DNA of 64,000 bases from Sympetrum striolatum (lineage: Eukaryota; Arthropoda; Insecta; Odonata; Libellulidae). Both the position numbers and the translations under genes were made by a program. This document shows, in pieces, positions 35,065 to 46,830 of this stretch. The stretch is from assembly GCA_947579665.1 (NCBI GenBank), contig OX388349.1, positions 19,190,459 to 19,254,458 on the forward strand, written 5' to 3'. The notes beneath the pieces were generated by a model. The model did not search any database and had not been told where the DNA came from. It was given only the letters and a program-made list of their open reading frames with translations. Numbering within the stretch: position 1 is the stretch's first letter; every line of letters starts with the position of its first letter.

Positions 35065-36014
35065 GGTATACGTTTTAGGAGTATAAAAATGAGGTGGAAG
35101 TGAATGGTTAAAAGAGGAACCAAGAGAAAGTCGGTCAAATGTTGTGTATGGGGTGTTGCTGAAGAGAGCTGTATTCGCATAAATTCTCCTAAAATACTCC
35201 ATTCGAATCAAACAAAAATATTTATTAATTTTAAAATAATACGGCTTAATAGCTTATAAGGGACCTGACAGAATTACAAACGTAACATGATTTTATCTGA
35301 ATTTACGTATTTAAATGGATAATTAATTGCAGATTTAAATGTTTTACTGAATTAAATTATTTGAATAATTTTATTATTTACTGAATGTTTTCTCTGTTTT
35401 CAGGTCGGTACCATTAAATGTCCTCTGTATGAGCTGCATTTCTGAATTGTGAGTAATAATTATTGGAATTCCTCCAAATCATCTGTCCTGTGATATATTT
35501 CATATTTTGTTTGTTCAGTTTAGCAAACCTTTCGATTTTTGGACTTGATTATCGCTCAATTCAAATCCTTTCGATCAGATTCATACGCACTAGTTTCCAT
35601 GTTCACTCGTTTCTCTAGTCTTAATCTTTAAGTCGTTATACATTAGGTGTAAAAAGACATCAATGCAATTTAAGAATGAATCCGAATAAGCGTACTAGTT
35701 TTGCGAATTGATATGTTTACTCCGAGATAGAATTGCATCATTATTTTTTCGTATATTGAATTCTTGTCTTTATATTTATTCTGCCGTTGCTGAATCTTTA
35801 ACTTAGCAACGGGACAAATGCCAGAACCGCTCTGTTGACAACGTGCTAAAAATATGAATGGCCCTTTCATACGGGAATGATATGATTTTTCAGTGTTTTT
35901 CCCATTTCTGTTTGTTTCAAAGACTTTTCGATTCCCTCTCGAATGTATTTATGCTGGGCGTTCAGATAACTCTCGGAAAATACTGTTTTTAGCTACGAAA
36001 AATCTATTTTTGCA

Positions 36015-36135
36015 ATTCATTGTCGCGCGTTTCGTCTCATTGAGACTTTTCATTGTTAGACATTTGCAACAATGCTTTAAAAGAATATCGCTGTGTCTAT
36101 TGTTCTTCGAAACCATTTTAAAAGTTGCGGATCTT
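36015..36135. repeat. Single unit of minisatellite family A
   Basis: TTCATTGTCGCGCG, GAGACTTTTCATTGTTAGAC, GCAACAATGCTTT, AATATCGCTGTG and TTGTTCTTCGAAACCATTTT follow in the same order as in the 43.1-43.3-kb unit. It is a solitary copy, so the family is dispersed as well as tandem. Confidence 0.7.
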
Positions 36136-37319
36136 GATCTCAAGATTTTTTCTAATTTTATTTCCCTATGCGAGCCAAGGTTTATGCTTCTAGCAATGAT
36201 TTCTTGTTGATTGCTCACAGAATTAATTATAAGCATTGGACTCGAATGCTACTTTCACGTGTGAAACATCAACTTAAAAAGTGCAAAATTACAAAATCCG
36301 AAATGTACGTGTACAATGCTCTTGTATTTTAGGTTTTTAAAGATGTGGTACACTCAAATTTCAACCAAATGCAAGGTCGCTTTCAGAGTATTTTGAAGAT
36401 TTAATATATGCTGATTTATTAATTATCATACTCCTAAGTTTGTACAATAATTGTATGGTATTCGACGACTAATTAACTGATGTTTTCAACTTCGTGTCAA
36501 CGATTTACATTTTCGATTTCCACCTCTATTTTACCTCCGAGCTAAACACAATGTTTTGCCATTTTCGGGTTTTGGTTCAACGTCCCAAATAGTAACGCGC
36601 TCTTTATATTTCTTTTGTTTTTGAAAGAGGACCTGTCTAAAGCCGCGGGATTGTTCGCTTTTTCCCTCCGAATGCCGGTCCACCTGCTCTTCTCAAATCC
36701 GTGGAGCGTCTCTCTCGCTGGAAATTGCACTCGGCTGGACTCGAACCCACCGAGTGGAGAGGGGTTTTTCCATTCTCTTCGCTGTGAAGTGCTTTCGCAC
36801 GAAATCTGTTGCTGAGTGCGTGGACTCGGTGCGGTCTAAATATGCTGAATAAATAGATGGACCAATGCTTTACAGCGATTCCTCTTGAAAGCACATTACA
36901 CAGAAATACTTCCTACACTTTTCGTGACCTCATCCTGACTTATCGTATTCCTAATTGATTTTCGTCTGTATTGTCAACAATTTATTATCTAACCCTTCTA
37001 TTTACTTATTTTTCTCATTAATTAGTAGCTCTGCTTCTCTTTAATCGATGATATTCCATGTTCTGCAGTTAAATTAAGCTATAATTCATAAGTGCAAATT
37101 TAAAAGTATCACTTGTAGTAAAAGAAAAATTTAATATTTAAAGAATAATAATAATATGACTAAATATTTCAATAAAAATAATGATAAAGTATATTATTGG
37201 AAAACGAAATAAAATAAGATTAAATTATATAAAAATATCATAGAACAATGTAAAATTATATCATTTAATACATTCACAGATTAAAATTAATTGCAGAAGT
37301 GGTTACGTGGTCAAACTGC

Positions 37320-37443
37320 ATTATGGTGGAAATAGCTAAGCACCAAGTTTCACAAAATTTTATTATAATTTGTTTTATATTTTGTATTTCATTTTATCAT
37401 TAAATTAATATTGAAACTTTTGCTCAGTCATTTCCACCATAAT
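37320..37443. repeat. 124-bp foldback with 32-bp inverted ends
   Basis: Left arm 37320-37352 and right arm 37412-37443 both read ATTATGGTGGAAAT, then a variable CT[A/G]AGC, then AAGTTTCA, inward from the ends. There are about five mismatches and one gap. The interior is about 60 bp of A/T. It is MITE-like, but I see no clear target duplication. Confidence 0.6.
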
Positions 37444-38379
37444 CACAGATTCTTGATAGTAAACGTAATTAGTAAACTTTTAAAATATAAAAAATTAAAT
37501 TAAATATCGGATGCAATAAACATATTTTCCAAATTAGCAGTAATACCTTCTCAGAAATTTAAAGTTTTGCAGATGGTTCCTTATAAGAGTCGTATCAGAA
37601 ATTAAGACAATCATGATAAAGTAATAGAGATACAAATATTGCAAAATATCAATAGCATATGGATATTTAAAAGAATATAAATATATTGTCATAATTACGG
37701 CAATAGAGTAATTACAATATTAATAAAACATATTCTGACAAAGGTAGTTTAGTAGTATAATAACCTGAAAAAAGAAGTTTGAATTATTCAAGGGAAAGCG
37801 AGGTAAAATGAGTCTAAATCAGAAGTAGGATGCAAGAATGGGAAAACATGTATCAGTATTGTAAATAGCGGAGGTTGTTGCCTCGGTTACCTCAAAGTGG
37901 AGCGGCGAGATTGTTGTACCTTAAAACGCTGTGAAATCGCCATCATAGGACGTCTGATTTTTGCTGCAGGTGCACACGGGGGAATAATTAATATCCGGGT
38001 TTGCAGCCGCGGTTGCTGAGCACGGTCGGTTTCCGTTTTATGAATCGGGCAGAGATGGCTTAATGAGAGGTACACCTCAACGATAAAGCAGATTTGTACG
38101 TGTGGACCGGGAATTGACTAGCCGATATGCATTTGAGGGTATGGCTGTTTCCCACGTTCTTTGGTTGAGCGTGCATTCCCTTGCAAACGTTCCTTTTTAA
38201 TTATACCGCCAATGTCATCCTCGCTTTGGATTGCAAAATGTTTTAACATGGTCCTAAGAATGTATTTGTAAAATTGTTTGCAGAATATTTTGATAGGATA
38301 TACTCAACCTTTTTATGAATGAACTATGTTGAAATACATGATTCACATGAGTGAATTTAGAGAAGAATGAATATTTATT

Positions 38380-38440
38380 TGGCTTGAGCTACCACCAGGC
38401 AAGTGAGAGAACCTGGTTCGAGTCCCGGCAGTAGACTTTT
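38380..38440 (+). repeat. Degenerate tRNA-like segment with Pol III-type stop
   Basis: GGCTTGAGCTACCACCAGGC precedes an exact B box GGTTCGAGTCC (38415-38425), followed by CGGCAGTAGAC and a T5 run. No full cloverleaf forms. Confidence 0.35.
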
Positions 38441-40279
38441 TCTCCTTCTATTCTTCTATATGTTTATGAATGTATAACTGGCCCGTGCACAAAAATTTTC
38501 CAGGGTGGTAAATTATTTCAATTTCCTTTTGTGCTCATTTTAAAGCAATGAAAATTGTTGTGCTTGATTTCTCTACAACTATATGTTAGCCATGCTAATA
38601 TTTTATTTGCATTTATACCCGGTAAACTAATTCATATTTAGTAAAATTATGCCTTTAGTTTTTTTTCTTAACAGCTCTTCGTCGTATCCTAGGATATTTT
38701 TTTATATGCAGTTATCAAGGGTAGGGTGATGATTAGAGACGTTTGTTTCTATGACAATGTAGAAAAAAATTGTTTATATTATAACAATTCTATCATTTTC
38801 ATTTTTCGATTTTCATGCAACTTATTAATAGTTTATAGTGAATACCTCAACTTAGAGTAGTTTAAAAGAAATAACTATTTAACAAGTATCAATGGAAGAA
38901 GCCTTAACTTGGTGGAACTCCGTGACCACGATCATATTAAATAAAAGTTCAAATTCCATCTTGGAATCCATGGATTTTGTATCTTTAATTGAATATGATC
39001 TTGATATAAAAAGGATCGGTTTCTACGTAAAACGCTCAAATCCCAGATCAATTTTGATAGTTGTCGGCACCGTATCCATGGTATCTTTCTAGAAGAAAAA
39101 CTTCCATTTTCTCTCCTTCACCATAGAAACAGAATGCCAACATTTTTCAGTTATTTCAAGTACCAATTCCTTGCTTCACAAAATCATGTAGGAGTTTTAA
39201 TGCCAAAAATTATGCAAACGAGTGCAGCTGCATTAAAAGGCATAAGAACGAAGGAGCCGCTCATCTGCATTCCATTCCGTATCTTTCCATAAACAATCAG
39301 AATAACGTCCTTTTCGATGGGCCAACAACTTCTCCTTATGCAGGCCCTCATTCTTGAGCAATCTGCATCATTTGCTGTTCTAAACTTCCTAAGCTATTAC
39401 TCACCGCGGCTTATCAAGTAAAACTTACCCTAATGAAGAGTATGGGAAACTACCTCCTACGAGTAAATATGTCATCTAGAAAAGCGCCGCGGGTAAGGAA
39501 CGGCTGTTTCGCGAAGTTCCGCAAATTAAGAAAGCAGACGCGGAATAGCGGCCCGCGTTACAGTGGAAGAAGAAGTTGTGCTATTTTTCGCTTTACACAC
39601 CACGGGCTTCTTTCCTCCCTCCCTAGCCTTTCTTCTTGTTAATGACCCGCCCACCTTTTGATTTATGACCGTTAATGGATGTTTAATTAGAGGTATCTGG
39701 TTCGACGTGAGCGGAATACGTGATTCCTTTTAGTGAAAGTCTCTTTTTAGCTCACCAAGTTTACGAAGAGTCGAGAGTTTTGCGAAGTTTTGTTTTAAAT
39801 ACTTCATCTTATTGTTGTAGTTTGAACTGAGATAGTTACAACAATAGGATTTGATATATAAAGCATTGCTAGATATTGTTATCATTGTTTTTGCATCTTT
39901 ATTAGACAACAGACAAGACAAAATGCTCTAACAATAGCATACAAGAAAACAATAGAGGCAATAAAAATCATAATTCTTCAAATATTTTGATCTGTTGGGA
40001 AGCACTATTATATTTATTTATTAATAATCTGTTTCCATAGTTACCATTTCGTTAGGTCACAAGAAAGAGTAAGAGGTAATCATCTAGGACGAAAACAACC
40101 TACAAAACCTTATGCAGCACTATAAAATAAGTTTCATTCCAGAAAAGTTCACTTTTTATACAACATCCTTTGGTTATTGCTTTAAGAAAGAAGATACAAA
40201 AGGAAATTATTTTATTATGGAATTCATTTCCCCGCCTGTTAGAATCATTTTCAATCACTAGTGTATGTGCATATATTTA

Positions 40280-40888
40280 CTTCGCAGTCCGCATCATGGA
40301 TGTGTGGAATGTCCGGGGGCGTATTAATACCGCCATAAAGGTTGTCACTTCCTCGGATGGTATGAGGAAGAAACGACCAGAAGCAATGCTCTGGCGATTA
40401 TTTCCTAGCAACGCTTTTTCCATATCCTGCCCAGTTGGCGGTCGTTACTAATTGGAATCACTCTGGTATCTAATTTCTCGATGGGTGCTGGTGTATATTC
40501 CGAAAATCTTCCGTCAGCCATCGGCTGGAATTAATATCCCCTCGAGGGGCTTTATCATAGATGATCCGATGCTCTCGACCCTGAAATCTCCGAACCGAAC
40601 TGCCCTACGTTTGACCTTCTCCAAAATCGGAGGACAGACCTCCTCATGTGTATCCCGAATCGCGATTGCTAGCGTTGAGGTCGAATAATCGAGGATGTCT
40701 TTGACTATCGGTGGATATCCCTTCGCAGTTCTAATGCTTAATCTTAGCATTCCATACGTATTCGGTATTACACATCGAATATGCTCTTTTAGGGACAAAC
40801 TACTACAGCTAATCAAGGTGTTCATGGTGATGAACGAACTCCAAAGGATATCCTGATATTCGGCTAAGCGTGAAAGTCATAGCAACTC
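40280..40888 (-). other. GC-richer segment open on both strands, unrecognised
   Basis: On the minus strand a frame runs from about 40877 to a TGA at 40511-40513. It has a methionine at 40825 and mixed, protein-like composition, including IRDTHEEVCPPILEKVKRRA. After the TGA it continues as RKIFGIYTSTHREIRYQ to a TAG. On the plus strand another frame is open from 40170 to about 40857 except for stops at 40449-40451 and 40686-40688. Both strands being open follows partly from the higher GC and CpG content. I see no family motif, no clear splice pair and no start context. It could be an exon, a gene relic, or a fragment of a virus-like or transposon protein. I do not assign a function. Confidence 0.25.
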
Positions 40889-41029
40889 TAATCTTTACAT
40901 TGTTAATGTTTGGCTTATAATAATGCTTCATTTGTACTGTATAATAGATGATTAATCTTCTGACTAATTCTTTCTGTATAAGCGTGAATCATTGAAAAAT
41001 AATGCCACCTTTCTTATTACTTTATCTAC

Positions 41030-41165
41030 TAGGCCTTGGTGAGAAAAGCGACAGTACTTCACTCTTCAGCTTGCCCAGTAAGCTTCATCCCTCTACTAGC
41101 TCTTGGTAGTTAATGTTAGAGTGGAAGAGGTTTCTACATGCCTTCGGGCTTAGTACTTTAAAAGT
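41030..41165 (+). repeat. CCTCACTCC dispersed family, copy at 41.0 kb
   Basis: GGCCTTGGTGAGAAAAGCGA, ACTTCACTCTTCAGCTTGCC, AGTAAGCTTCATCCCTC, AGCTCTTGGTAGTTAATGTT, AGAGTGGAAGAGGTTTC. More diverged, with the order kept. Confidence 0.7.
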
Positions 41166-42353
41166 AGACTTTGTAGTTAGTATAAATTGTGAAACAAATT
41201 GGACCTACAGAGTAACCCCGTGGAACACATGATTTATTGCATATTTCATTGAATAAAATTCCGCCCGAAGTAACTTGCTGTAATCTGTTCGAAAAAAATT
41301 TTTACCCATCTGGTGGCTTTTTCGTCAGTTATGTTGGAGGAATATGAAGCCCCTGTGACATTTATCTTGTTCCCTTCGTCGCTTCTTACTCAAGATCAAG
41401 GTTTATAAATAAGTTACTCTTCGATATTGAATGTTAAGTTATGTTTAAACAAAATAGAAAATATACTATAAAAGTTAACTTTACGATTACGATCGTATTT
41501 TGTTTAATGCAACTAGAGTCCAAGTGTTTGAATCTTGGCAATTCGCCATTGAAGTGCGACCTGAAAGTTTCATTTACGTTCGAACGGTTTCTTATGACCG
41601 GATGACCCTCCACACCCCTCTCGTAGGCCACCAACTCTCGAACCAGTATTACGTGAAATGTTGAAAGCTTTGGGTTCTTTATGTTGGACCTACTCTCAAA
41701 TTGAAACCACTGGTGATTGTATTTATTTTATGCCTCCACCCAAAATAAGTATCAGGTACTGTTTGGCATTGACCAATTGCTCTTAAACGGAATTTTTTCA
41801 CGGAATACAACGCGTATTAGCTTCGCTAATTAATCTTGTGGTACCTATATGTGGGAATGGCCAATCAATACTGATTGATGTCATTGAAGTTTTCCAGTGA
41901 AAATAGCTCCCACGCAACTGGTTGAAGCAATTCCATCACCAGCTTCAGAAAGGAAAAAAGTAAGCAGGACCTTACAAAATAAGTGGTGCGTCTCTTATTG
42001 GATATTGGACAGTGGTTTAAACCCTAAGAAAAAAGTTTAGAAATATAAAAATGTTACTGTTTATATTAATAGCGTGATGCGTAATGCATTTTAATTTGTG
42101 CTCCGTTAGATATCAGCCATATTATGTATTGTTGCAGCTGCAAATGAAAGTTTCGACAGATGATTGTTGCCAATAATGAAGAGTATTAGTGGAACCTGGA
42201 GATTGATTACATGTTTGTTGAAAAAGAAGCAGTCAATAATGCAGAGAACGTGTTGGCATACAATGCAGCCTCATTAAAAGATAATTTGAGCCAGTATTGT
42301 TGAAACGGCAGTCGAAGGATAAAAAACAATAATTAATTTAGCTATGATTGTTG

Positions 42354-42367
42354 CCCCCCCCCCCCCC
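42354..42367 (+). repeat. (C)14 mononucleotide run
   Basis: Fourteen consecutive C residues in otherwise AT-rich sequence. G-run on the minus strand. Length may be unreliable for sequencing reasons. Confidence 0.9.
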
Positions 42368-42770
42368 GGCTGCAATGAGAACGTATTCATTCTGAACTTT
42401 CCAAACATTCTCATATCTGTTTCATTCATAACCTCTCACGTGCATGTTTCATTCGTGAATTCCCATGTATATTTGCTCCTGGGGGAACATCTGAGGCTCA
42501 GGAGAGAGGCACCGGCCCACGTGTGGCGTTTATGTGAAAATAAAACGAAGCAATTTCCGGGCGCCCATTCATGAGAACTGGTTGAGGAGACGAGTGGGCG
42601 TTCCATCACCAGAGGGGGAGAGCGCACCGCCGAGGAGGAAAAGTTGTCGGGAATTTTGACATTTAAATTTTTAACGCTAGAGCGGAGACTCTGGTGAGAG
42701 TCGTCATATTTTTCGAGTCAGTGGAAAATATCAAAATATTCATCTAATTGAGCGTACGTAGTGAATCCTA

Positions 42771-43321
42771 AACGGTTCCGGCAGGTGGTCATTGTCGTTC
42801 GCAGAAAGCCATATTTACGTTTTATTGTTGTGTGCTTTAGTGTTTCTAGACCTTTCATTGTTGGTTATCTACAACAATGTTGCTCAACAATATCGCTCGA
42901 TTTAATTCTAGTTTTAAATTATCCAAGGAGCTCGTAAGCTTGATCCCGGGAATTATAAACATTCTTGGTTGATATATTTACTTTTTCGTTCGCAGACTGC
43001 GATTTTTACATTTCATTGAATTGGAATTTTCCAGAATTTTCATTATTAGAGACTAGCAAAAATTTAACGCAACAATATCGTTTGGTTTTGTTATTGTTTG
43101 AAATCATCCCAGGCGCTTGATTCCGGGAATCTTAAACGTTTCCGGCAGATATGCGTTGTCGTTAACAGAAAGCAATTTATATAATTCATTGTTGCGTGCG
43201 TGGGATTTTCTAGACTTTTCATTGTTGGATACCTTCAACAATGTTGTGTAACAATATTGCTTGGTTTTATTCTTGTTCGAAATCATCCCAGGCGTTGTAA
43301 AGCTGGATTCCGGCATTCCTT
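42771..43321. repeat. Minisatellite family A, three units of about 180 bp
   Basis: Units at 42771-42957, 42958-43134 and 43135-43321. Each starts AAC[G/A][G/T]T, carries CATTGTTG...CAACAATGTTG...CAACAATAT[C/T]GC, and ends AATCATCCCAGG followed by ATTCCGGGAAT. The middle unit is the most diverged. The inner CATTGTTG/CAACAATG blocks are mutually complementary, so each unit can form a hairpin. Confidence 0.85.
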
Positions 43322-43394
43322 AACTACCCTGTCGTATCTTACTTTTACGTAAGCTTTAATAGTACTAAAAAAGAACAAGTTGCTCAATTGTCAA

Positions 43395-43485
43395 GCCTAT
43401 CTAACTGGTAGAAGTCGATTATGCACTGAAGATGGCCTTTTTTATGCACACAGTAGACTCAGGTTCGAATTCCGATGAGGCAAAT
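43395..43485 (+). repeat. Degenerate tRNA-like segment
   Basis: GCCTATCTAACTGGTAGAAG opens it and AGGTTCGAATTCCGATGAGGC closes it. The ends can pair as a tRNA-like acceptor stem with one bulge. The A box is weak, and the middle is too long and does not fold as an anticodon arm. Confidence 0.35.
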
Positions 43486-46170
43486 AAAGCTTAATTCTCA
43501 CCTTGTTTGATCGGAAATGGCATAAAGCGAAAATTAAGGGGTTAAATGTGATTTTCTAAATCACCAGTTTTTTTCGTTATAAGTTAATTTACTCATTAAC
43601 ACACTCTATTTGCAAGTGGAAATAGTATCTCTTCCGGAACTGCGTCATTAATTAGTAGATTATCGATTGATTGGAGCCGAAAATAATGCAAAGTCCAGCA
43701 AATGGGCAGTGTTAATGCTCAAAGGGGGAATAGACGAATGGAATTAGAGCCAGGCCCTTGTGTTTATGGACATATGATGTCCGCAAGCCGTGATGCATTT
43801 ACATCGCGAAAAAGCGAAGTAATCAAGTTAAAAAGAGTCAATTTGTTTTGACCAAGATTTTCGTATTTTTATTTCTGCCGCTTTGTTTTATAAATTCGTC
43901 AATTATTTAATTTTTCGACGAACTGCAGAGATGAAACCTCTGTCCTTATTTTATTTTGAATGTGACATTCTCTATTTGTAGAATCCACGAGAGGCCGTTT
44001 CAAATTGCCCGTGGTCACGCAAATTAAGTCGTGAATTATTTGCCAAAATGTGATTCGCTCAATTATTTTCAGCCCAAAAGAATTAAGTTGAAAATAATAA
44101 AATAAATTATTCATTGAGTGTAAATTTAAATCATTGTAGTCTTCCACATACGAGGTAAAAACTTTACGTGGGTTCTAGATTTATATTTGCGAGCCACCAG
44201 CAACATTTGACAGGGCGTTTAATAGCACCAATAGGTTATATCTGACTTGTAATTAATGTTTGGAATATGTATTGGAATTTAGATGAATACACATACATTC
44301 AGATCATCATTTCTTCCTTCCAACAGTATCATCTAATTCGTATCTTGGATTGGTTTAATTGTATAGCTATTAACATATTAAGTTTCATAATTTTTTACCG
44401 ATATTTTCCATCAAATTTTCTCTTCACTTTCTCGTCGAAGGAGTTTTTATTTTCATTATTTATTTTTATCTCACAAAATCTATGCACTTACTTATTTTTT
44501 TAATGTATACACAATTGCACATTAATTTATAAGAAAATTATAAAAATGAAAATGAGCTTTAAATTAAGGAGAAAACGACTTACTTACCTTTGCGGGATGA
44601 TTTTTGTTTTTTAATATTTTACTTTGTATATTTATCCTTTATTCTATGTCGAAAAGATTCAGTTTCATTTCATACACCATTCACAGAATTGAATATTGTT
44701 CACAAAAACCTCAAAGTTTGAAAATAATAGTCTAACTGGTGGGTATTTATTGATTTATTGTTTACTTTTACCCAATCAGGAGGAATTATTTTTCCTTAAA
44801 ATAACAATCGTCTTTCCTTGTTTGATCGTTACCACGGGAACGAAAAATTTACGATTCTTTCACTCGCTATCATTTGCTGTTGCACTAAATCACCATTAGT
44901 ATTAAATTTTCATCTCTACTACAAGTTCAGCTAATGCTTTACAACTACTATCCTGTACGCTTGATATTTAGAATTCAATGAACACGTGCTTATGACATAG
45001 GTTGTTTTGGCTGCTGCGAGGGTTTTTTTTTAATGAAAAATGCTATTTTAGAGCTATAGTGCTTAATTCTCTTTTATCACTCACTTCTATCTTCTTTATA
45101 CTGTTTAACTTGATACCTGAATTGCACAATATTTTTTCCGTTCCTGTTAGTCCATTTCTAGTTATACCCGGAAATTTGCCTCTCTTTCAGATCCATGCTG
45201 TACTATTTATCTTTATTTATTTTGAGTTTTACTTCCTCCTTTACTTTCCGTAGAAGGCTGAGTTCTTGTCAAGACTTCCTTCTTTTCAGTGAGTATATTT
45301 AAGTATATTGTCTCCAAGTTGTTAAGTGCTAATTCTTTCCCCTTGTTATTTTACCATTTTTTGTCTTTTGCTAGACATAATTTATTGCCTCTTATTTTCC
45401 TTTAGCTTGTTCCACTTACGGTCAAGAGTTGTTTTTGCTTATAAAATTCTCGTTTTGCATGGACTTACTTTTAGCCAGTTATCCTGCAAAGTAAATGTCA
45501 GCGTACTCCCGCAAACTTTTATTTACAAAGTTCCTCCAGTAAAAAGACTATTCAAATGTTGTAGGTATACAAGAGGAAGAATAATCTACGGTTGCATCAG
45601 CATTATAAATCAATCTCTCTTTGCTTTTACTTCTGCCAAATGAAAAAAAAATATTCCGCGAGTCGCATACATTTTCGGCCCAAATTCGCAATATGGCGAA
45701 AAGAGTCGGTCGCGATAAATGCATTTTATGTTTCGTCCCATTGTTTGACTATCGACTCTGCCGTTGCAAATATTTATCGTCCGTTCGCGGCATAAAAACA
45801 GCGACGCGAATGCGCTTTTTTAATTTTACTGCCAAAAGTTCGCACAAATATTCGCATGACGTCCGATTCCGCAGTCAGCGATTTTTGGATTCATGAACCT
45901 GTTCTGGAGCAAAAGGACGCTGTGTCTCCATGTTTACTTTCTATCTGCACCGTCGATGTCCATTTGACAACCCTTGTTTGCAACCGTGAAGTATGAGCAC
46001 TACCTCCTTTGTTTTCAATGCATCCGAATGTGTTTTTGAATCATTAGTTGCGTGTTATTTCCAGTACTTTATTCTCGAAGCGTGGTGAGAAAGGTAAGCA
46101 CTAAATTTGCTGTGTCTACTCAAAATAAACCTCTGTATACTTCCACATTCTATAATTTATACGTTTCCCC
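43486..46170. other. Unassigned stretch, AT-rich then CpG-bearing at 45.64-45.89 kb
   Basis: 44.2-45.5 kb has several hydrophobic, F/I/L-rich short frames typical of T-rich DNA. The patch at 45.64-45.89 kb has more CG dinucleotides and overlapping frames in two phases, but no recognisable domain. Confidence 0.45.
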
Positions 46171-46250
46171 CTTAGTCATATGTCATACCCGGGAACATCC
46201 TATTAGAAACACTGAGGTAGGGGTTCGAATCCTCGCGGTGGCATGTTTGT
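46171..46250 (+). repeat. Degenerate tRNA-like SINE head beside the 46-kb PLE
   Basis: A weak A-box-like TAGTCATATGT at 46173-46183 lies about 40 bp before an exact B box GGTTCGAATCC at 46222-46232, followed by TCGCGGTGGCATG. The TAGTCATGTG-like start matches the intact SINE head at 35 kb, so it may be a diverged relative. Confidence 0.45.
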
Positions 46251-46263
46251 TTGTCTATCTTAA
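46251..46263. repeat. Left target-site duplication of the 46-kb Penelope-like element
   Basis: TTGTCTATCTTAA, identical over 13 bp to 46909-46921 on the far side of the element. Confidence 0.8.
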
Positions 46264-46313
46264 TAATAAGAATCAAAAATATACCTTAAGCTGTCAATAA
46301 AACTGAGAAGAAG

Positions 46314-46356
46314 TCTTGACGTACGTTTCGCTACTACGTGTAGCATCTTCAGAAGA
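46314..46356 (-). ncRNA. Hammerhead-ribozyme-like motif in inverted PLE repeat
   Basis: Exact reverse-complement counterpart of the motif at 46788-46830, with the same core, 5-bp stem II, GAAA, ACGTACGT stem III and TCTT/AAGA stem I. Both copies are unmutated although the coding relic between them is decayed. Confidence 0.58.
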
Positions 46357-46438
46357 AAGAATATGACTAAAAGTTAACCAGAAGACAGCGACGAGAAAAC
46401 AAAAGGGAATATTTAGGCGAGATCGATCAGAGTGAACA

Positions 46439-46681
46439 TGTCCAGATTGCGATTTAAAATATATTGGCCAAACAAGAAGAAGAGCAATCATTAGGTTTAA
46501 AGAGCATTTAGCTCACTTCAGATCTGGGAGATTTTCTAATTAGGCTGTTGCAAAACATATGTTTGATTTTGCACATAATATTACCGCCGACAATTTAAGC
46601 CTCGTTCATATTTCACATTCAGGTTTGGACTCTTGGGAAAATTTATTCATTTATAAAAATCGGGAACATGAACTTCGACAC
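46439..46681 (+). pseudogene. Penelope-like GIY-YIG endonuclease relic
   Basis: About 81 codons in one frame, with a TAG stop at 46541-46543 after codon 34. The visible order is CPDC, then YIGQT (Y codon 46460-46462), an arginine-rich RRR, RFKEH, a serine-glycine stretch, then AKHM and WEN (46634-46642). This matches the GIY-YIG nuclease layout seen in Penelope-like elements: a cysteine pair before the YIG segment, a basic helix with Arg, a conserved EH, and a late Glu in WE. The first half of the nuclease (the GIY strand) is missing because the inverted terminal repeat joins at 46438. The frame ends at TGA 46682-46684, just before the forward terminal repeat. The intact family protein cleaves target DNA to prime reverse transcription. 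This fragment cannot act. Confidence 0.85.
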
Positions 46682-46787
46682 TGATTTCGATAGATCTTTG
46701 TTCAGTCTGATCGATCTCGCCTAGCGATTCCCTTTTGTTTTCTCCTCTCTACTCGCTGTCTTCTGGTTAACTTTTAGTCATATTCTT

Positions 46788-46830
46788 TCTTCTGAAGATG
46801 CTACACGTAGTAGCGAAACGTACGTCAAGA
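46788..46830 (+). ncRNA. Hammerhead-ribozyme-like motif in forward PLE repeat
   Basis: The CTGAAGA core (46792-46798) fits CUGANGA. It is followed by one T, a 5-bp hairpin GCTAC/GTAGC with loop ACGTA, then GAAA (46815-46818). A minimal stem III can form between AC (46818-46819) and GT (46824-46825), followed by C46826 at the expected cleavage position. Stem I pairs TCTT (46788-46791) with AAGA (46827-46830). Small hammerheads with very short stem III are known in Penelope-like elements. The extra T between the core and stem II departs from the textbook fold, so activity is not certain. Confidence 0.6.

Larger units (their letters stand above)
35077..40279. other. Unassigned stretch with a GC-richer patch at 36.6-36.85 kb
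   Basis: Between the features listed separately there is no supported gene. The patch at 36.6-36.85 kb is open on both strands but has no motif. An ATTGTTGTA...TACAACAAT hairpin lies near 39.81-39.85 kb. Confidence 0.45.

Noticed and set aside
36720..36800. GGTGGGTTCGAGTCCA on the minus strand as a tRNA
   Set aside because: The B box is good, but there is no A box at the right distance, no acceptor pairing and no anticodon arm.
43425..43445. CTGAAGATGG as another ribozyme core
   Set aside because: No following hairpin and no GAAAC at the expected distance.
45592..45896. Cysteine-bearing overlapping frames as a small protein gene
   Set aside because: Two phases are open at once because of local base composition. 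No domain spacing fits a known zinc-binding fold.
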